Assembly (NCBI GenBank): GCA_013204185.1
Contig: JABMOI010000202.1
Span: forward strand, 1-33,654
Length of the DNA: 33,654 bases
Direction of reading: 5' to 3'
Source of the DNA: a bacterium
Lineage (GTDB): Bacteria > Bacteroidota > Rhodothermia > Rhodothermales > UBA10348
Below, piece by piece: positions 23,383 through 32,996 of this stretch (positions within the stretch are counted from its first letter, which is position 1; every line of letters begins with the position of its first letter). The position numbers were made by a program, and so were the translations under genes. A model generated the notes under the pieces. It was not told the DNA's origin, did no database searches, and saw only the letters and a program-made list of their open reading frames with translations.

Positions 23383-24015
23383 TCACATACCTAGTTTGAA
23401 TTCAACTTCGAAGCTGCATTGAAAGCCACACCAGCAAACTGCAACGCTCGTATCGTATTCAATAAGACCCCAAAGAAGTGAGCGGCTAACCTCCTCCGGA
23501 CAAATTCCGTGTCCTTCGCATTCTTGGCCCGGCAAGAGAAAGTCCCCCTCGCACGTAATGGATATTGAAAAAATATCTTTTCCAGCCACACCTTCCGGAA
23601 TTTTATAGGGTGAGCATGCTTCCAGAACTACTCCCGTAAATACCAGATCGTTTGGAGCCTGGTCATACCCAGACCCATCGTCGTAGATCAGTGATGCTGG
23701 CATATTCTCAGACATCCCTAATAAATTGATGACGTCTGGATACTGGATGTCGTCGCGCGGTTTCATGGTGACCTTTAGCAAGTATTCCTGCTCCGCCTCT
23801 TCGTCTGCCTTGGGAATAGGTGTCATGACCATCGACTCAATGAGTTCGATGGACGACAACGACGTCACGGCTTCTTGTTCATCACCTAAATTTGAAGCAT
23901 CGCACGCACTAAAAAACAAGGCCGCGATAATAAATGAGAGCATCCACAACGAATTGCCTCTGTCCTGAAAGAGCAATTTGTGGTACTCGGCATACGGTTT
24001 TGGTTTGATTTGCAT
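23383..24015 (-). CDS. Cysteine-rich lipoprotein of unknown function
   Basis: A 210-residue exported protein. ATG at 24015 is preceded by a strong ribosome site (AGAGGAGG, 9 bases before it), so the long n-region (MQIKPKPYAEYHKLLFQ) is probably real; the helix WMLSFIIAALFFSAC then ends in a lipobox Cys. An internal ATG at 23943 would also give a signal peptide. The mature part has a beta-domain (YLLKVTMKPRDD, DDGSGYDQAPNDLVFTGVV) and a Cys-rich end (CEGDFLLPGQECEGHGIC and VCWCGFQC) likely joined by disulfides. DGSGYDQAPNDLVFTG resembles Ca-binding or choice-of-anchor loops in secreted proteins, but I assign no function. Confidence 0.72.
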   Translation of the reverse strand: MQIKPKPYAEYHKLLFQDRGNSLWMLSFIIAALFFSACDASNLGDEQEAVTSLSSIELIESMVMTPIPKADEEAEQEYLLKVTMKPRDDIQYPDVINLLGMSENMPASLIYDDGSGYDQAPNDLVFTGVVLEACSPYKIPEGVAGKDIFSISITCEGDFLLPGQECEGHGICPEEVSRSLLWGLIEYDTSVAVCWCGFQCSFEVEFKLGM

Positions 24016-24223
24016 CTGTTCTGTCCTCCTCTAGTCCTTCTTCACGTTGTACATCTGCCGCGCACCGTTGCGCAGCGGACGGCCAGCTGCGCAGGTTCAG
24101 AGTGGGACATTAAATCCCGTCCGAGCCAGCAGCATGGCACTAGTAAGAGGAGGAACGGCCGTGCAATGCAACAGGCCAATTGTCAACAAACACAGAAGGC
24201 CATTAACAGCTCAAGGGCCTGTT
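24016..24223. other. Intergenic stretch between the lipoprotein and PPK2, with inverted repeats
   Basis: No gene is seen. TGCGCAGC (24069-24076) and GCTGCGCA (24086-24093) form an 8-bp hairpin. AACAGGCC (24170-24177) and GGCCTGTT (24216-24223) are an inverted repeat that begins right after the PPK2 stop, with a 38-base interval. Either may mark the end of the PPK2 message; the promoter of the lipoprotein should also be here. Confidence 0.45.
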
Positions 24224-25162
24224 CTACCAGCCGTATTCGTGTTTGTCCACGACCTGAGAGGGGCTTCCGACAATGAGCGGGTCTGGTTCACGAACAACAG
24301 AAAGATCTTTTTCTGGATAATCCAACGAGTTCAAAAAGTGCATCATACAATTGAGGCGAGCTCTCTTTTTATCGTCTGACTTGATAATGGTCCACGGAGA
24401 ATCAAGGGTGTCCGTATGAAAAAACATTTTGAGTTTGGCTTCCGTGTACTCGTCCCATTTGTCTCGGGATGCCGTGTCTATGGGGCTAAGCTTCCATTGT
24501 TTGAGAGGATCTTTCAAGCGCGATTCCATGCGATCGCTTTGAGCTTCCCGGGTAACAGAGAACCAATACTTGAATAGAATCGTGCCTGATCGAATGAGCA
24601 TGCGCTCTAGTTCGGGAGTTTGGCGCAAAAACTCTTTGTACTGTTTCCCCGTGCAGAATTTCATGACACGTTCGACACCGGCTCGGTTATACCAAGACCG
24701 GTCAAAAAACACGATTTCTCCGTGCGTCGGAAATTGTTTGATGTAGCGCTGAAAGTACCACTGTCCCTTTTCTTCATCCGTCGGTTTATCGAGCGCCACG
24801 ATGCGCGCTCCACGAGGATTAAGATGCTCCATAAATCGTTTAATGGTGCCACCCTTTCCAGCTGCGTCGCGGCCTTCACAAATAACAACAACACGCTTAC
24901 CACTATCCTTTACCCAACGTTGCACCTTCAGCATCTCAATTTGGAGGAGGCGCTTTTGATCTTCGTATACTTTCCGACTCACTTTTTGCTTGTACGGATA
25001 GATCCCTTGGTCAAACAGTAGGTTTATTTCCTCGGGACTGTAGCCCAAGTTTTCCCGGATATCTTCCGTCTTTGCGGCGTCTGATTCCAACTTGCTGGTA
25101 GTAGGATCTCCCAGATATACCATTTCGGGTTGGTCGTCTCTTTTTTTCGCCTTGGGGGACAT
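24224..25162 (-). CDS. ppk2: Polyphosphate kinase 2 (PPK2)
   Basis: A 312-residue cytoplasmic kinase that transfers phosphate between polyphosphate and nucleotides. The Walker A loop GRDAAGKGG is at residues 97-105, the Walker B and lid region FFDRSWYNRAGVE at 152-164, and the stretches LMEHLNPRGARIVAL-like FMEHLNPRGARIVAL, GQWYFQRYIKQFPTHGEI and YWFSVTREAQSDR are all family-typical. About 40 N-terminal residues are charged and precede the domain; YSPEEINLLFDQGIYPYK is the conserved N-terminal helix of the class I type. Class I is inferred from motif likeness; whether it favours GDP or ADP cannot be told. It is upstream of the Cys-rich lipoprotein, apparently with its own promoter. Confidence 0.95.
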   Translation of the reverse strand: MSPKAKKRDDQPEMVYLGDPTTSKLESDAAKTEDIRENLGYSPEEINLLFDQGIYPYKQKVSRKVYEDQKRLLQIEMLKVQRWVKDSGKRVVVICEGRDAAGKGGTIKRFMEHLNPRGARIVALDKPTDEEKGQWYFQRYIKQFPTHGEIVFFDRSWYNRAGVERVMKFCTGKQYKEFLRQTPELERMLIRSGTILFKYWFSVTREAQSDRMESRLKDPLKQWKLSPIDTASRDKWDEYTEAKLKMFFHTDTLDSPWTIIKSDDKKRARLNCMMHFLNSLDYPEKDLSVVREPDPLIVGSPSQVVDKHEYGW

Positions 25163-25238
25163 ACGCTTTCGTCAGTTGAAGTCTTTTGTGATCGAGCCTT
25201 TCAGAAGGTATGAAGTCTTTTATTCGATATCGACTGCA

Positions 25239-26318
25239 TTACGCTTTTTTTAGATATTGTTGCGGATTAGTCAATGAGATCAGCCGAAACTCTTCTTCTG
25301 AAAGCAAACTCCGAATTCGCAAACTAAATTCCCTCTCCGTTACGTCTTGATGGACCATATAATAGTCTGACCCAAACAAGATTCGCTTTCCAATGACCGG
25401 GTCTCGAACCAATGCGTGAATAACGGGGTGAACCGCGACCTGAAAGCCGACATACGAAATGTCGGTATAGACGTTAGGAAATTCCTTGATCAATCCCAGA
25501 ATAACCGTGAGCCAATTGGATTGACTAAGGTGGTTGGGCCATGGCTCGGACAACCAGGCTTGGCAGGCCTCATGCCCGCCCATGTGCGCGAGACATATTT
25601 TTAGACTTGGATACTGGCGAAGGATACTTCGGTAGCCGGCCGGGTCGGATAAATGATCAGTCCAAACATCGTTAGAACGCGAAAAACGAGGGTGTATGGC
25701 CGTTTTATCTGGCCAGATCACATCGCTAATTTTGCCGCGGAAATACACTCCTCCAGAAGAACAATGCACCATAATGGGGACCTGCTTTGCCTCAGACCAC
25801 TCCCAAAGAGGCGTGAGGCGTTCGTCCAGAGGGGAGAATCCTAGTGGAGGATACAATTTGATCCCCGCGAACTCATGCCGCTCGATATACGTTTTGGCGA
25901 GCTGAAGAAAACCTTCCCGCCTAGGGTCAATTCCCACAAAAGGGTGGATTCGCGGTCCAACCACAGGGTCTCTTTTGAGTTGTCTGAGTTCGCCGAGTTG
26001 GTCCAGATAGGGTTGCTTGGGGTTTCCTGCCCCCATGTAGCTAAAGTCCACCGGAAGAACGACAAATTGGGTATCGGAAGGGTAGTACCCTTGCAGGATA
26101 TTGAAAACGTCTTCTTGGGAGGCTTGTGAACCAATCCCAGCAAAAGCGGCAACTCGTTCAAATTTACGCGTGTTTGAAAGCCGACCTAACCAGGTTAGTA
26201 ATTTTGAAACCAGCCTTGATCCAACTGGATTCCAAAGCAGTTTCATGACAATCCTGAATCGAAAAAACCGTTCGGGAATGGCTTTGACCGTAAAGAGATG
26301 GACGTGGCAGTTTATCAA
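25239..26318 (-). CDS. Amidohydrolase family protein (PF04909 TIM barrel)
   Basis: A metal-dependent hydrolase or decarboxylase-like protein. The first metal motif is in INCHVHLF (HxH). Later come GIKLYPPLGFSP (with the conserved Lys of the barrel), PIMVHCSSGG, CLAHMGGHE and ILFGSDYYM, which give the His and Asp ligands in the right order for Amidohydro_2. The track begins at TTG 26456, but the first 46 residues are not family-like and would overlap the start of the divergent haloperoxidase gene. I place the start at TTG 26318 (L-I-N-C-H), which leaves about 126 bases for two divergent promoters; this start is the weak point. The substrate is unknown. Confidence 0.8.
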   Translation of the reverse strand: MINCHVHLFTVKAIPERFFRFRIVMKLLWNPVGSRLVSKLLTWLGRLSNTRKFERVAAFAGIGSQASQEDVFNILQGYYPSDTQFVVLPVDFSYMGAGNPKQPYLDQLGELRQLKRDPVVGPRIHPFVGIDPRREGFLQLAKTYIERHEFAGIKLYPPLGFSPLDERLTPLWEWSEAKQVPIMVHCSSGGVYFRGKISDVIWPDKTAIHPRFSRSNDVWTDHLSDPAGYRSILRQYPSLKICLAHMGGHEACQAWLSEPWPNHLSQSNWLTVILGLIKEFPNVYTDISYVGFQVAVHPVIHALVRDPVIGKRILFGSDYYMVHQDVTEREFSLRIRSLLSEEEFRLISLTNPQQYLKKA

Positions 26319-26444
26319 GTTCTCGTTCAGACAGGTTATTACCAAGAGAAACGAAATCTTCCAACTCGAACGACATACCGAGCCCACGGACCAGGAAATC
26401 ACTAGATTAAACTCTCGCCCTCCAATCGAATCTAAACGAGCTGG

Positions 26445-28712
26445 ATGAAGAAACAAGCTAAGAGAGTTGCCGGCAATTGGTATGAGGCTTCCAAACGGGT
26501 TTTCATTCTAACCGCCTTTCTTGTTGCGGTCATGAGTTCGGGTTTTCCCTTGCCCCTGGTTGCTCAGCAATCCGTGGCCCGATTGTGGAATGAAGCGCTG
26601 TTGCAGTCTATCCGAGAGGATTTTGCTCGTCCCACAGTTCATGCTAGGAATTTATTCCATGCATCTGTTGCCATGTGGGATGCATGGGCGGCTTACGATT
26701 CAGTTGCTGAACCCTTCTTATTGGGTAATCGAATTGAAGGATTTACATGTGACTTTACAGGAATACCCGAACCCGCAAATCGAAGTGCCGCAAGGAATCA
26801 GGCCATTAGTTACGCCATGTTTCGGTTGCTTAGTCACCGATTTGAACAATCGCCAGGGGCGCTGGCAGCCGGCTCACGATATCAGGCCCTGATGAACCAG
26901 CTGGGGTTCGATACATCAGTGACTACCCTCGATTATCAAAGTGGAGACCCGGCAAGCCTCGGAAACTATATCGCACAATGCCTGATCGATTTTGGGCACC
27001 AGGACCGGTCCAATGAGCAAAACTTGTATGCAAATCAGTTCTATAGGCCAGTAAATCCTCCGTTGGCACCTGCCTTGGCAGGTAACCCACTGATCACCGA
27101 TATGAATCGGTGGCAGCCACTCTCTTTCGACGTATTCATTGATCAAGCTGGCAATCAGATTCCGCTAGGGACCCCGGCCTTTTTGGGCCCTGAATGGGGA
27201 GCCGTTGTCCCGTTTGCACTAACCCCAGAGGAACGGTCAATCCGTTATCGCGATGGGAATGAATATTGGATTTATCACGATCCCGGTCCGCCGCCAATGC
27301 TTGAAATGCTGTCTGAAGGGGGAATAGCAGACGAGTACAAATGGAATTTCTTACTCGTAGCGATGTGGTCTTCCCATTTGGATCCTTCGGACGATGTTCG
27401 AATTGATATTTCACCTGCCGCTATTGGGAATAATCCCATGCGCTCCTATCCCAGAACGATTGCTGAGCTGCGCAATTTTTACAACCTAGAGGAAGGCGGC
27501 GATTTTAGCCCGGGCCATGGCCAAAATCCAGCGACGGGGCAGCCGTATTGGGCCCAAATGGTGAATCGAGGAGATTACGCTCGCGTTCTGGCTGAGTTTT
27601 GGGCTGATGGACCAGACTCTGAGACGCCGCCCGGCCACTGGTTCACTATTCTCAACTATGTTAACGATAACCCCCAGTTTTCCAGGCGTTTCCGAGGGCA
27701 GGGCTCCCCGCTAGACGCTCTGGAATGGGATGTAAAGGCGTATTTAGCCCTTGGAGGAGCCATGCATGATGCTGCCATCGCGGCATGGGGTGTAAAAGGA
27801 TGGTACGACTACATTCGGCCTATTTCTGCCATTCGCGGTATGGCTGAAATGGGGCAAAGCAGCGACCCGAATTCACCTCGATACCATCCAGGAGGAATTC
27901 CGCTAGTGCCTGGCTTTGTTGAACTTGTTAGGCCAGGCGATTCCATGCTGGACCTTCCGTACGTCTCGCTGAATGACATCAAAATCAGAGGATGGAAAGG
28001 ACCCAACGCTGTATTCAACCCTGAATCAGACCAAGGCGGCGTAGATTGGATTTTGGCCGATTTGTGGTGGCCATACCAGCGCCCCACCTTCGTCACGCCG
28101 CCTTTCGCCGGGTACATTTCCGGTCACTCAACCTTTTCCCGTGCGGCGGCTGAAGTCTTGACTGAGCTCACCGGAGATCCGTTTTTCCCGGGAGGAATGG
28201 GCGAATTTGTAGCTCCGAAGAATGAGTTTCTTGTGTTTGAAGACGGTCCTAGCGAAGATGTGATTTTGCAATGGGCCACCTATCGAGATGCTTCAGATCA
28301 ATGCAGTTTGTCGAGAATATGGGGCGGAATTCATCCTCCAGCCGACGACATTCCAGGAAGGCTGATTGGGGAGCAAATTGGTAGGGCTGCCTTTACCTTC
28401 GCCAGTCGTTTTTTCACCGGTATGGCCACGGACGCGGAGAAAGTCCTGCCTAGTTTGGCGTCTGGATTGATGGAAGTGTTTCCAAATCCTGTGAAAGAAG
28501 GTGAGGTGTTGAACATTCGGATGGGTGATTCCGAATTGAACGGTTTGTTCAACTTGAATGTATATGACACGCTAGGCCGAAAAATGGCTTCTTCTCGGCA
28601 AAATAGGTCAAGTGCCTCGGTGGACACTCGGGGCCTTGCTCCAGGAGTCTATCTTATCGTCCTTGAGAACGAAACGAATCTGCAATACAAAACAGTTGTC
28701 GTCTCGCGCTAA
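26445..28712 (+). CDS. Vanadium haloperoxidase/PAP2-superfamily protein with a type IX sorting domain
   Basis: A 755-residue secreted protein. After a signal (VFILTAFLVAVMSSGFPLPLVAQQ) comes a helical domain with all three motifs of the vanadate/PAP2 site: K451 in KGWYDYIRP (KX6RP), SGHS with His561 (GYISGHSTFS), and SRIWGGIHPPADD with S623, R624, H630 and D634 (SRX5HX3D). Residues about 677-755 are a Por/type IX secretion sorting domain (VFPNPVKEG, NLNVYDTLGRKMAS, GLAPGVYLIVL, KTVVVSR). It therefore is exported to the surface by type IX secretion. Whether it oxidises halides or hydrolyses phosphate esters is not settled by these motifs. It converges on the malic enzyme gene, whose restored stop would lie 10 bases away. 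Confidence 0.92.
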   Translation: MKKQAKRVAGNWYEASKRVFILTAFLVAVMSSGFPLPLVAQQSVARLWNEALLQSIREDFARPTVHARNLFHASVAMWDAWAAYDSVAEPFLLGNRIEGFTCDFTGIPEPANRSAARNQAISYAMFRLLSHRFEQSPGALAAGSRYQALMNQLGFDTSVTTLDYQSGDPASLGNYIAQCLIDFGHQDRSNEQNLYANQFYRPVNPPLAPALAGNPLITDMNRWQPLSFDVFIDQAGNQIPLGTPAFLGPEWGAVVPFALTPEERSIRYRDGNEYWIYHDPGPPPMLEMLSEGGIADEYKWNFLLVAMWSSHLDPSDDVRIDISPAAIGNNPMRSYPRTIAELRNFYNLEEGGDFSPGHGQNPATGQPYWAQMVNRGDYARVLAEFWADGPDSETPPGHWFTILNYVNDNPQFSRRFRGQGSPLDALEWDVKAYLALGGAMHDAAIAAWGVKGWYDYIRPISAIRGMAEMGQSSDPNSPRYHPGGIPLVPGFVELVRPGDSMLDLPYVSLNDIKIRGWKGPNAVFNPESDQGGVDWILADLWWPYQRPTFVTPPFAGYISGHSTFSRAAAEVLTELTGDPFFPGGMGEFVAPKNEFLVFEDGPSEDVILQWATYRDASDQCSLSRIWGGIHPPADDIPGRLIGEQIGRAAFTFASRFFTGMATDAEKVLPSLASGLMEVFPNPVKEGEVLNIRMGDSELNGLFNLNVYDTLGRKMASSRQNRSSASVDTRGLAPGVYLIVLENETNLQYKTVVVSR

Positions 28713-28715
28713 TCA

Positions 28716-28732
28716 GCCTGCATTAAGCAGGC
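28716..28732. terminator. Small hairpin between convergent genes
   Basis: GCCTGC and GCAGGC flank the loop ATTAA. It sits between the haloperoxidase stop (28710-28712) and the region encoding the C-terminus of the restored malic enzyme, whose TAA is in the loop. Only 6 bp and no T-run, so termination is tentative. Confidence 0.4.
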
Positions 28733-28866
28733 ACCACTTCCGCCCGTAATTCCGTTAGATAGTCCGTATAGATTGGTTCAAACATGGATTCTTGGATGGC
28801 TTGCCGCAGGTCCTTGGGTCTATCTTGTTTCGTAAGACCTCGTTCATAGACCATATTAGCTACATC
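28723..28866 (-). pseudogene. C-terminal 47 codons of malic enzyme, beyond an in-frame TAA
   Basis: In the frame of the malic enzyme and directly after its TAA (28867-28869), the minus strand reads D-V-A-N-M-V-Y-E-R-G-L-T-K and then RPKDLRQAIQESMFEPIYTDYL, ending at TAA 28723-28725. This is the expected C-terminus of NAD-malic enzymes (helix, RP-x-D/E-L, then MYEPxYPxY-like end). Restoring the one codon gives 564 residues, about the length of E. coli MaeA (565). Confidence 0.85.
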
Positions 28867-30480
<1,614 letters not shown>

Positions 30481-30568
30481 CTAGCTGAAAGGCAACGTCG
30501 TCGAGTGGTGTAGTGTGGCCCCTACATTTGTGTAGGACTCGATCCCTACAGTCTGCCGAAATCTGATG

Positions 30569-30964
30569 TTAGGACGATGCCCTTGGCTTGATTTCTCGAC
30601 CCTTTACGATCACGTATGCAATCAGGGTAACGAGAAAAAAGACAAGGAGCATCCAAGCTACACTCTGGAGTGTGCCTACAATGGCTCGGTAAATTTCCAG
30701 CGTCCAATAGTCAGGTGTTAATTGGGCCATCATCTCTCCGTTCTCAAGCGGGGTGATGTACTTTTCGAAATCCCAAACTCGGACTCCTCCAGACACTCCG
30801 ACTACGTAAATGGCGAAGGTTAGATAACGAGTCCACGCAGAGGAAATCTCGTCCGCGATAATGCGATCCAAAATGCGTTGGACCGGCGAACGAAACATGC
30901 GAGTTAGAATCCAAGACACCAAGAGGGCAAGGGCAAATGTTACGATGAGTAAGGAAATGAACAT
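30569..30964 (-). CDS. Small membrane protein of unknown function
   Basis: A 131-residue protein not recognised. Three hydrophobic segments: FISLLIVTFALALLVSWIL at the start, TFAIYVVGVSGGVRV in the middle and VAWMLLVFFLVTLIAYVIV near the end, so it is likely an inner-membrane protein with a short soluble loop (YITPLENGEMMAQLTPDYWTLEIYRA). The gene starts 15 bases after the stop of the PLP-enzyme remnant on the same strand, so it may still be transcribed from the upstream operon. Confidence 0.68.
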   Translation of the reverse strand: MFISLLIVTFALALLVSWILTRMFRSPVQRILDRIIADEISSAWTRYLTFAIYVVGVSGGVRVWDFEKYITPLENGEMMAQLTPDYWTLEIYRAIVGTLQSVAWMLLVFFLVTLIAYVIVKGREIKPRASS

Positions 30965-30979
30965 GGCTCTACCTTCAGT

Positions 30980-31240
30980 TTAAATCAAATCTAGCGCGGT
31001 GGAAAGGTCGTCTAAGAGGTCACCTGCATCTTCTAGTCCGACCGATATCCTCATGTCGCCCAACGAGATACCAAGATCTTTAAACCTCTCCGGGGGTAAC
31101 TCTTTCAAATAACTTATGGCCGGAGCATAAATCAAGCTTTCGTGCCCGCCCCAACTTACGCCGATTTTGAAGTAAGTCAAGCCGTTGAAAAAACGTTTGA
31201 TCGAGGGGAGATCCTCAGTTGCTAGCTGAAATTTTTTTGA
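30980..31240 (-). pseudogene. 3' fragment of a Cys/Met-metabolism PLP enzyme
   Basis: About 83 codons with FQLATEDLPSIKRFFNGL, FKIGVSWGGHESL, ISYLKELPPERF and MRISVGLEDAGDLLDDL. These are the C-terminal blocks of cystathionine gamma-lyase/methionine gamma-lyase family enzymes (KIGVSWGGxESL, RxSVGLEDxxDL). The catalytic Lys and about 300 N-terminal residues are absent. The rest of the track ORF (to 31369) is the antisense-frame shadow of the nhaC fragment. The stop (TAA 30980) is the natural end. The fragment begins at a poly-A tract (A7 on the coding strand) shared with the end of the nhaC fragment, so it looks like a deletion scar. Confidence 0.82.
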
Positions 31241-31454
31241 CGATGGAGTCTTGAATGGTGTGCCACGAAAACCCCAGATAAAACAACTCCGATACGGAAA
31301 AGAACGCAGCCAGAATAAACACGACTTCCAACGAGAGCGCTTCTTGGCCAAGAAACAGAGGCCGCGCAATCAACCCATACAGAATTACGACCATCAAAAA
31401 TGAGATCGGAAGGATGGCATGAAGGAAAGTAACGGGTCGTTTACTCATGCTCAT
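31215..31454 (-). pseudogene. nhaC: 5' fragment of an NhaC-type Na+/H+ antiporter
   Basis: A 79-residue ORF with two hydrophobic segments (LPISFLMVVILYGLIARPLFLG and VVFILAAFFSVSELFYLGF) and the end SWHTIQDSIVKKIS. This matches the N-terminus of NhaC antiporters, which continue with several hundred residues of membrane helices that are missing here. The last codons (S-A-S-N-stop) are not from nhaC but from the PLP-enzyme fragment read in another frame, so the gene is broken at the A7 tract near 31232-31238. The start overlaps the thioesterase stop by 14 bases; a second ATG two codons later (31448) is also possible. Confidence 0.8.
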
Positions 31455-31860
31455 TCGGTAGTTGATCGTACGCTTTCATGACGTCGTCTGGGATGGCGCG
31501 CGGCCGGCCGGACACTTTATCTAAACACACCCAATTTGTCCGGCCGCGCGCCACAATTTTCTCATCCGTTACTCTGGTAAATACATACCTCCGTACTGAA
31601 GTCGCACGCTGTGTGTCTTCAATAAACGTTTCTGCGCGAAGCACTTCTCCCACAAAAACCTGCCTTAAATACTCTATTTCATGGGATCGCACCACCCAAA
31701 TGATGCCATTTTGGTCTGCAACCACATCGCCACCCACACTTTGAGTATGCTTAACAGCCAAATCTTGCATCCACTGAACATACGCTACGTTGTTCACATG
31801 CCCCTGAGAATCGATGGCTTCTTGCGGCACAGAGAATTTCCAAGCAAACGAAGGTGTCAT
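31441..31860 (-). CDS. Acyl-CoA thioesterase, 4HBT family
   Basis: A 139-residue hotdog-fold enzyme of the 4-hydroxybenzoyl-CoA thioesterase type. The catalytic stretch DSQGHVNNVAYVQWMQDLA is near residue 17, followed by WVVRSHEIEYLRQVFVGEVL, a strand pair and RGRTNWVCLDKVSGRPRAIPDD, the usual ending of the family. The acyl substrate is unknown. The track starts 19 codons earlier; ATG at 31860 gives MTPSFAWKFSVP, the normal N-terminus, and overlaps the stop of the upstream gene as ATGA. The stop overlaps the nhaC start, so the gene is in an operon on both sides. Confidence 0.9.
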   Translation of the reverse strand: MTPSFAWKFSVPQEAIDSQGHVNNVAYVQWMQDLAVKHTQSVGGDVVADQNGIIWVVRSHEIEYLRQVFVGEVLRAETFIEDTQRATSVRRYVFTRVTDEKIVARGRTNWVCLDKVSGRPRAIPDDVMKAYDQLPNEHE

Positions 31861-32123
31861 GAGCGTTCTGAGGGAGGCTCTGAGGATCTGGTTCGAAACC
31901 AATTGACGATGCCCCACAAGCTAATCAAAATCCAAAATACTTCGATAATGGCCGATGCTAGATTGAAATTGTACAGGAGGGAAACCAAGATGAGGATGGC
32001 TCCAACCAAGTTCAATACAGAATACGATAGGCGGCTTGAGGCCAATTTACCCGACTGCACTGCGGCGAACGCGAACACAATGAATGCGACTCCAACCGTG
32101 CCAAGAACGTCATACCAAAACAT
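31857..32123 (-). CDS. CBU_0592-type small membrane protein
   Basis: An 88-residue integral membrane protein with three helices: VLGTVGVAFIVFAFAAVQ, SVLNLVGAILILVSLLY and AIIEVFWILISLWGIVNWF. The spacing and the SYSVLNLVGAxLILVSL and N-L-A-S-A-I-I-E stretches match the CBU_0592 family, whose function is unknown. It sits 21 bases after the phosphatase gene and overlaps the thioesterase start in ATGA. Confidence 0.82.
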   Translation of the reverse strand: MFWYDVLGTVGVAFIVFAFAAVQSGKLASSRLSYSVLNLVGAILILVSLLYNFNLASAIIEVFWILISLWGIVNWFRTRSSEPPSERS

Positions 32124-32144
32124 GTAGATCTCGATTTTACGGAA

Positions 32145-32960
32145 CTAGGTAACGGGGCGTAGGATTGCCAAGGCTTCTTGATGGAGCTGCGGTGTGGAAG
32201 AGGTAAGCAAGCTCTTTGCAAAGAGCAGGTTGTCGGTATTTCCACTTCCATCTGAAACAGATCCACCAGCTTCTAAGATACACGGAATAATGGCAGCATT
32301 ATCCCAAGGGTTCATTTCTGGGTCAAACGCGGCGTCAATCAACCCACGCGCAACAAGGGCGTGTTGAAGGCAATCGCCAACAAATCTGAATTTGGATGAT
32401 CCTCGAATGAGCGCCGTCATGTTGAAGGGTGTTTTTGCCTGTTTTGGATCGATATCGGTACAATAAACTCCCGTGGTCGATACCATGGCGCTATCTAGTG
32501 TTTTGGTGGTCGATACGGACTGGCGGCTCAACTCACCAAATCTATTGAGGAACCAGCAACCATATCCGAGTTCGGCATAGACCGTTTCTTTTAGCCCAGG
32601 CAGGTTAATGACGCCCAAAATGGGATGGCCATTTTTTAATAGGGCCACGAGCGTGCCAAACGTGGGGACTCCAAGGGCAAACGAAGCTGTTCCGTCTATT
32701 GGATCCAATACCCATGTGTACTCACCCCCGCCAAGGACCTCGGGATGCTCTTCGCCCATGATACCGTGGTCTGGGAAGATAACTCCAATCAATTCTCTCA
32801 TGACCCGCTCGGCTTCCAAATCAGCTTCTGTGACGGGGGTGCCATCCACTTTCGTGTTCACAACCACGTTTTGAAAGCGCGGCATGATCTCGGCTGCAGC
32901 GGCACCTGCCAATTGAAGAGCAAATTGAAGAAATGGACTTGGCGGTCTTGGGTCGCTCAT
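32145..32960 (-). CDS. Inositol-monophosphatase family protein, probable histidinol-phosphatase
   Basis: A 271-residue cytoplasmic Mg-dependent phosphatase. The metal-binding motifs are GEEHPE, WVLDPIDGTASFALGVPTFG and the late MNPWDNAAIIPCILEAGG, in the right order and spacing. The sequence after DGT (TFGTLVALLKNGHPILGVI) and the GCWFLN loop are closer to the HisN-type histidinol-phosphatases than to true inositol phosphatases, which is an inference. No other histidine gene is in the window. The decarboxylase gene lies 36 bases upstream on the same strand. Confidence 0.9.
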   Translation of the reverse strand: MSDPRPPSPFLQFALQLAGAAAAEIMPRFQNVVVNTKVDGTPVTEADLEAERVMRELIGVIFPDHGIMGEEHPEVLGGGEYTWVLDPIDGTASFALGVPTFGTLVALLKNGHPILGVINLPGLKETVYAELGYGCWFLNRFGELSRQSVSTTKTLDSAMVSTTGVYCTDIDPKQAKTPFNMTALIRGSSKFRFVGDCLQHALVARGLIDAAFDPEMNPWDNAAIIPCILEAGGSVSDGSGNTDNLLFAKSLLTSSTPQLHQEALAILRPVT

Positions 32961-32996
32961 GGCTTTTCGATAGGTGGTGACGGCCGGTAAATAAGT

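Noticed and set aside
26164-26376. Minus-strand ORF of 70 residues beginning MSFELEDFVSLGNN
   Set aside because: Different frame over the start of the amidohydrolase; no ribosome site, and the metal motif INCHVHLF in the other frame shows which is coding.
31241-31369. N-terminal part of the 129-residue ORF at 30980-31369 as part of the PLP enzyme
   Set aside because: It is the alternate-frame reading of the nhaC fragment; PLP-enzyme likeness begins only at about 31234.
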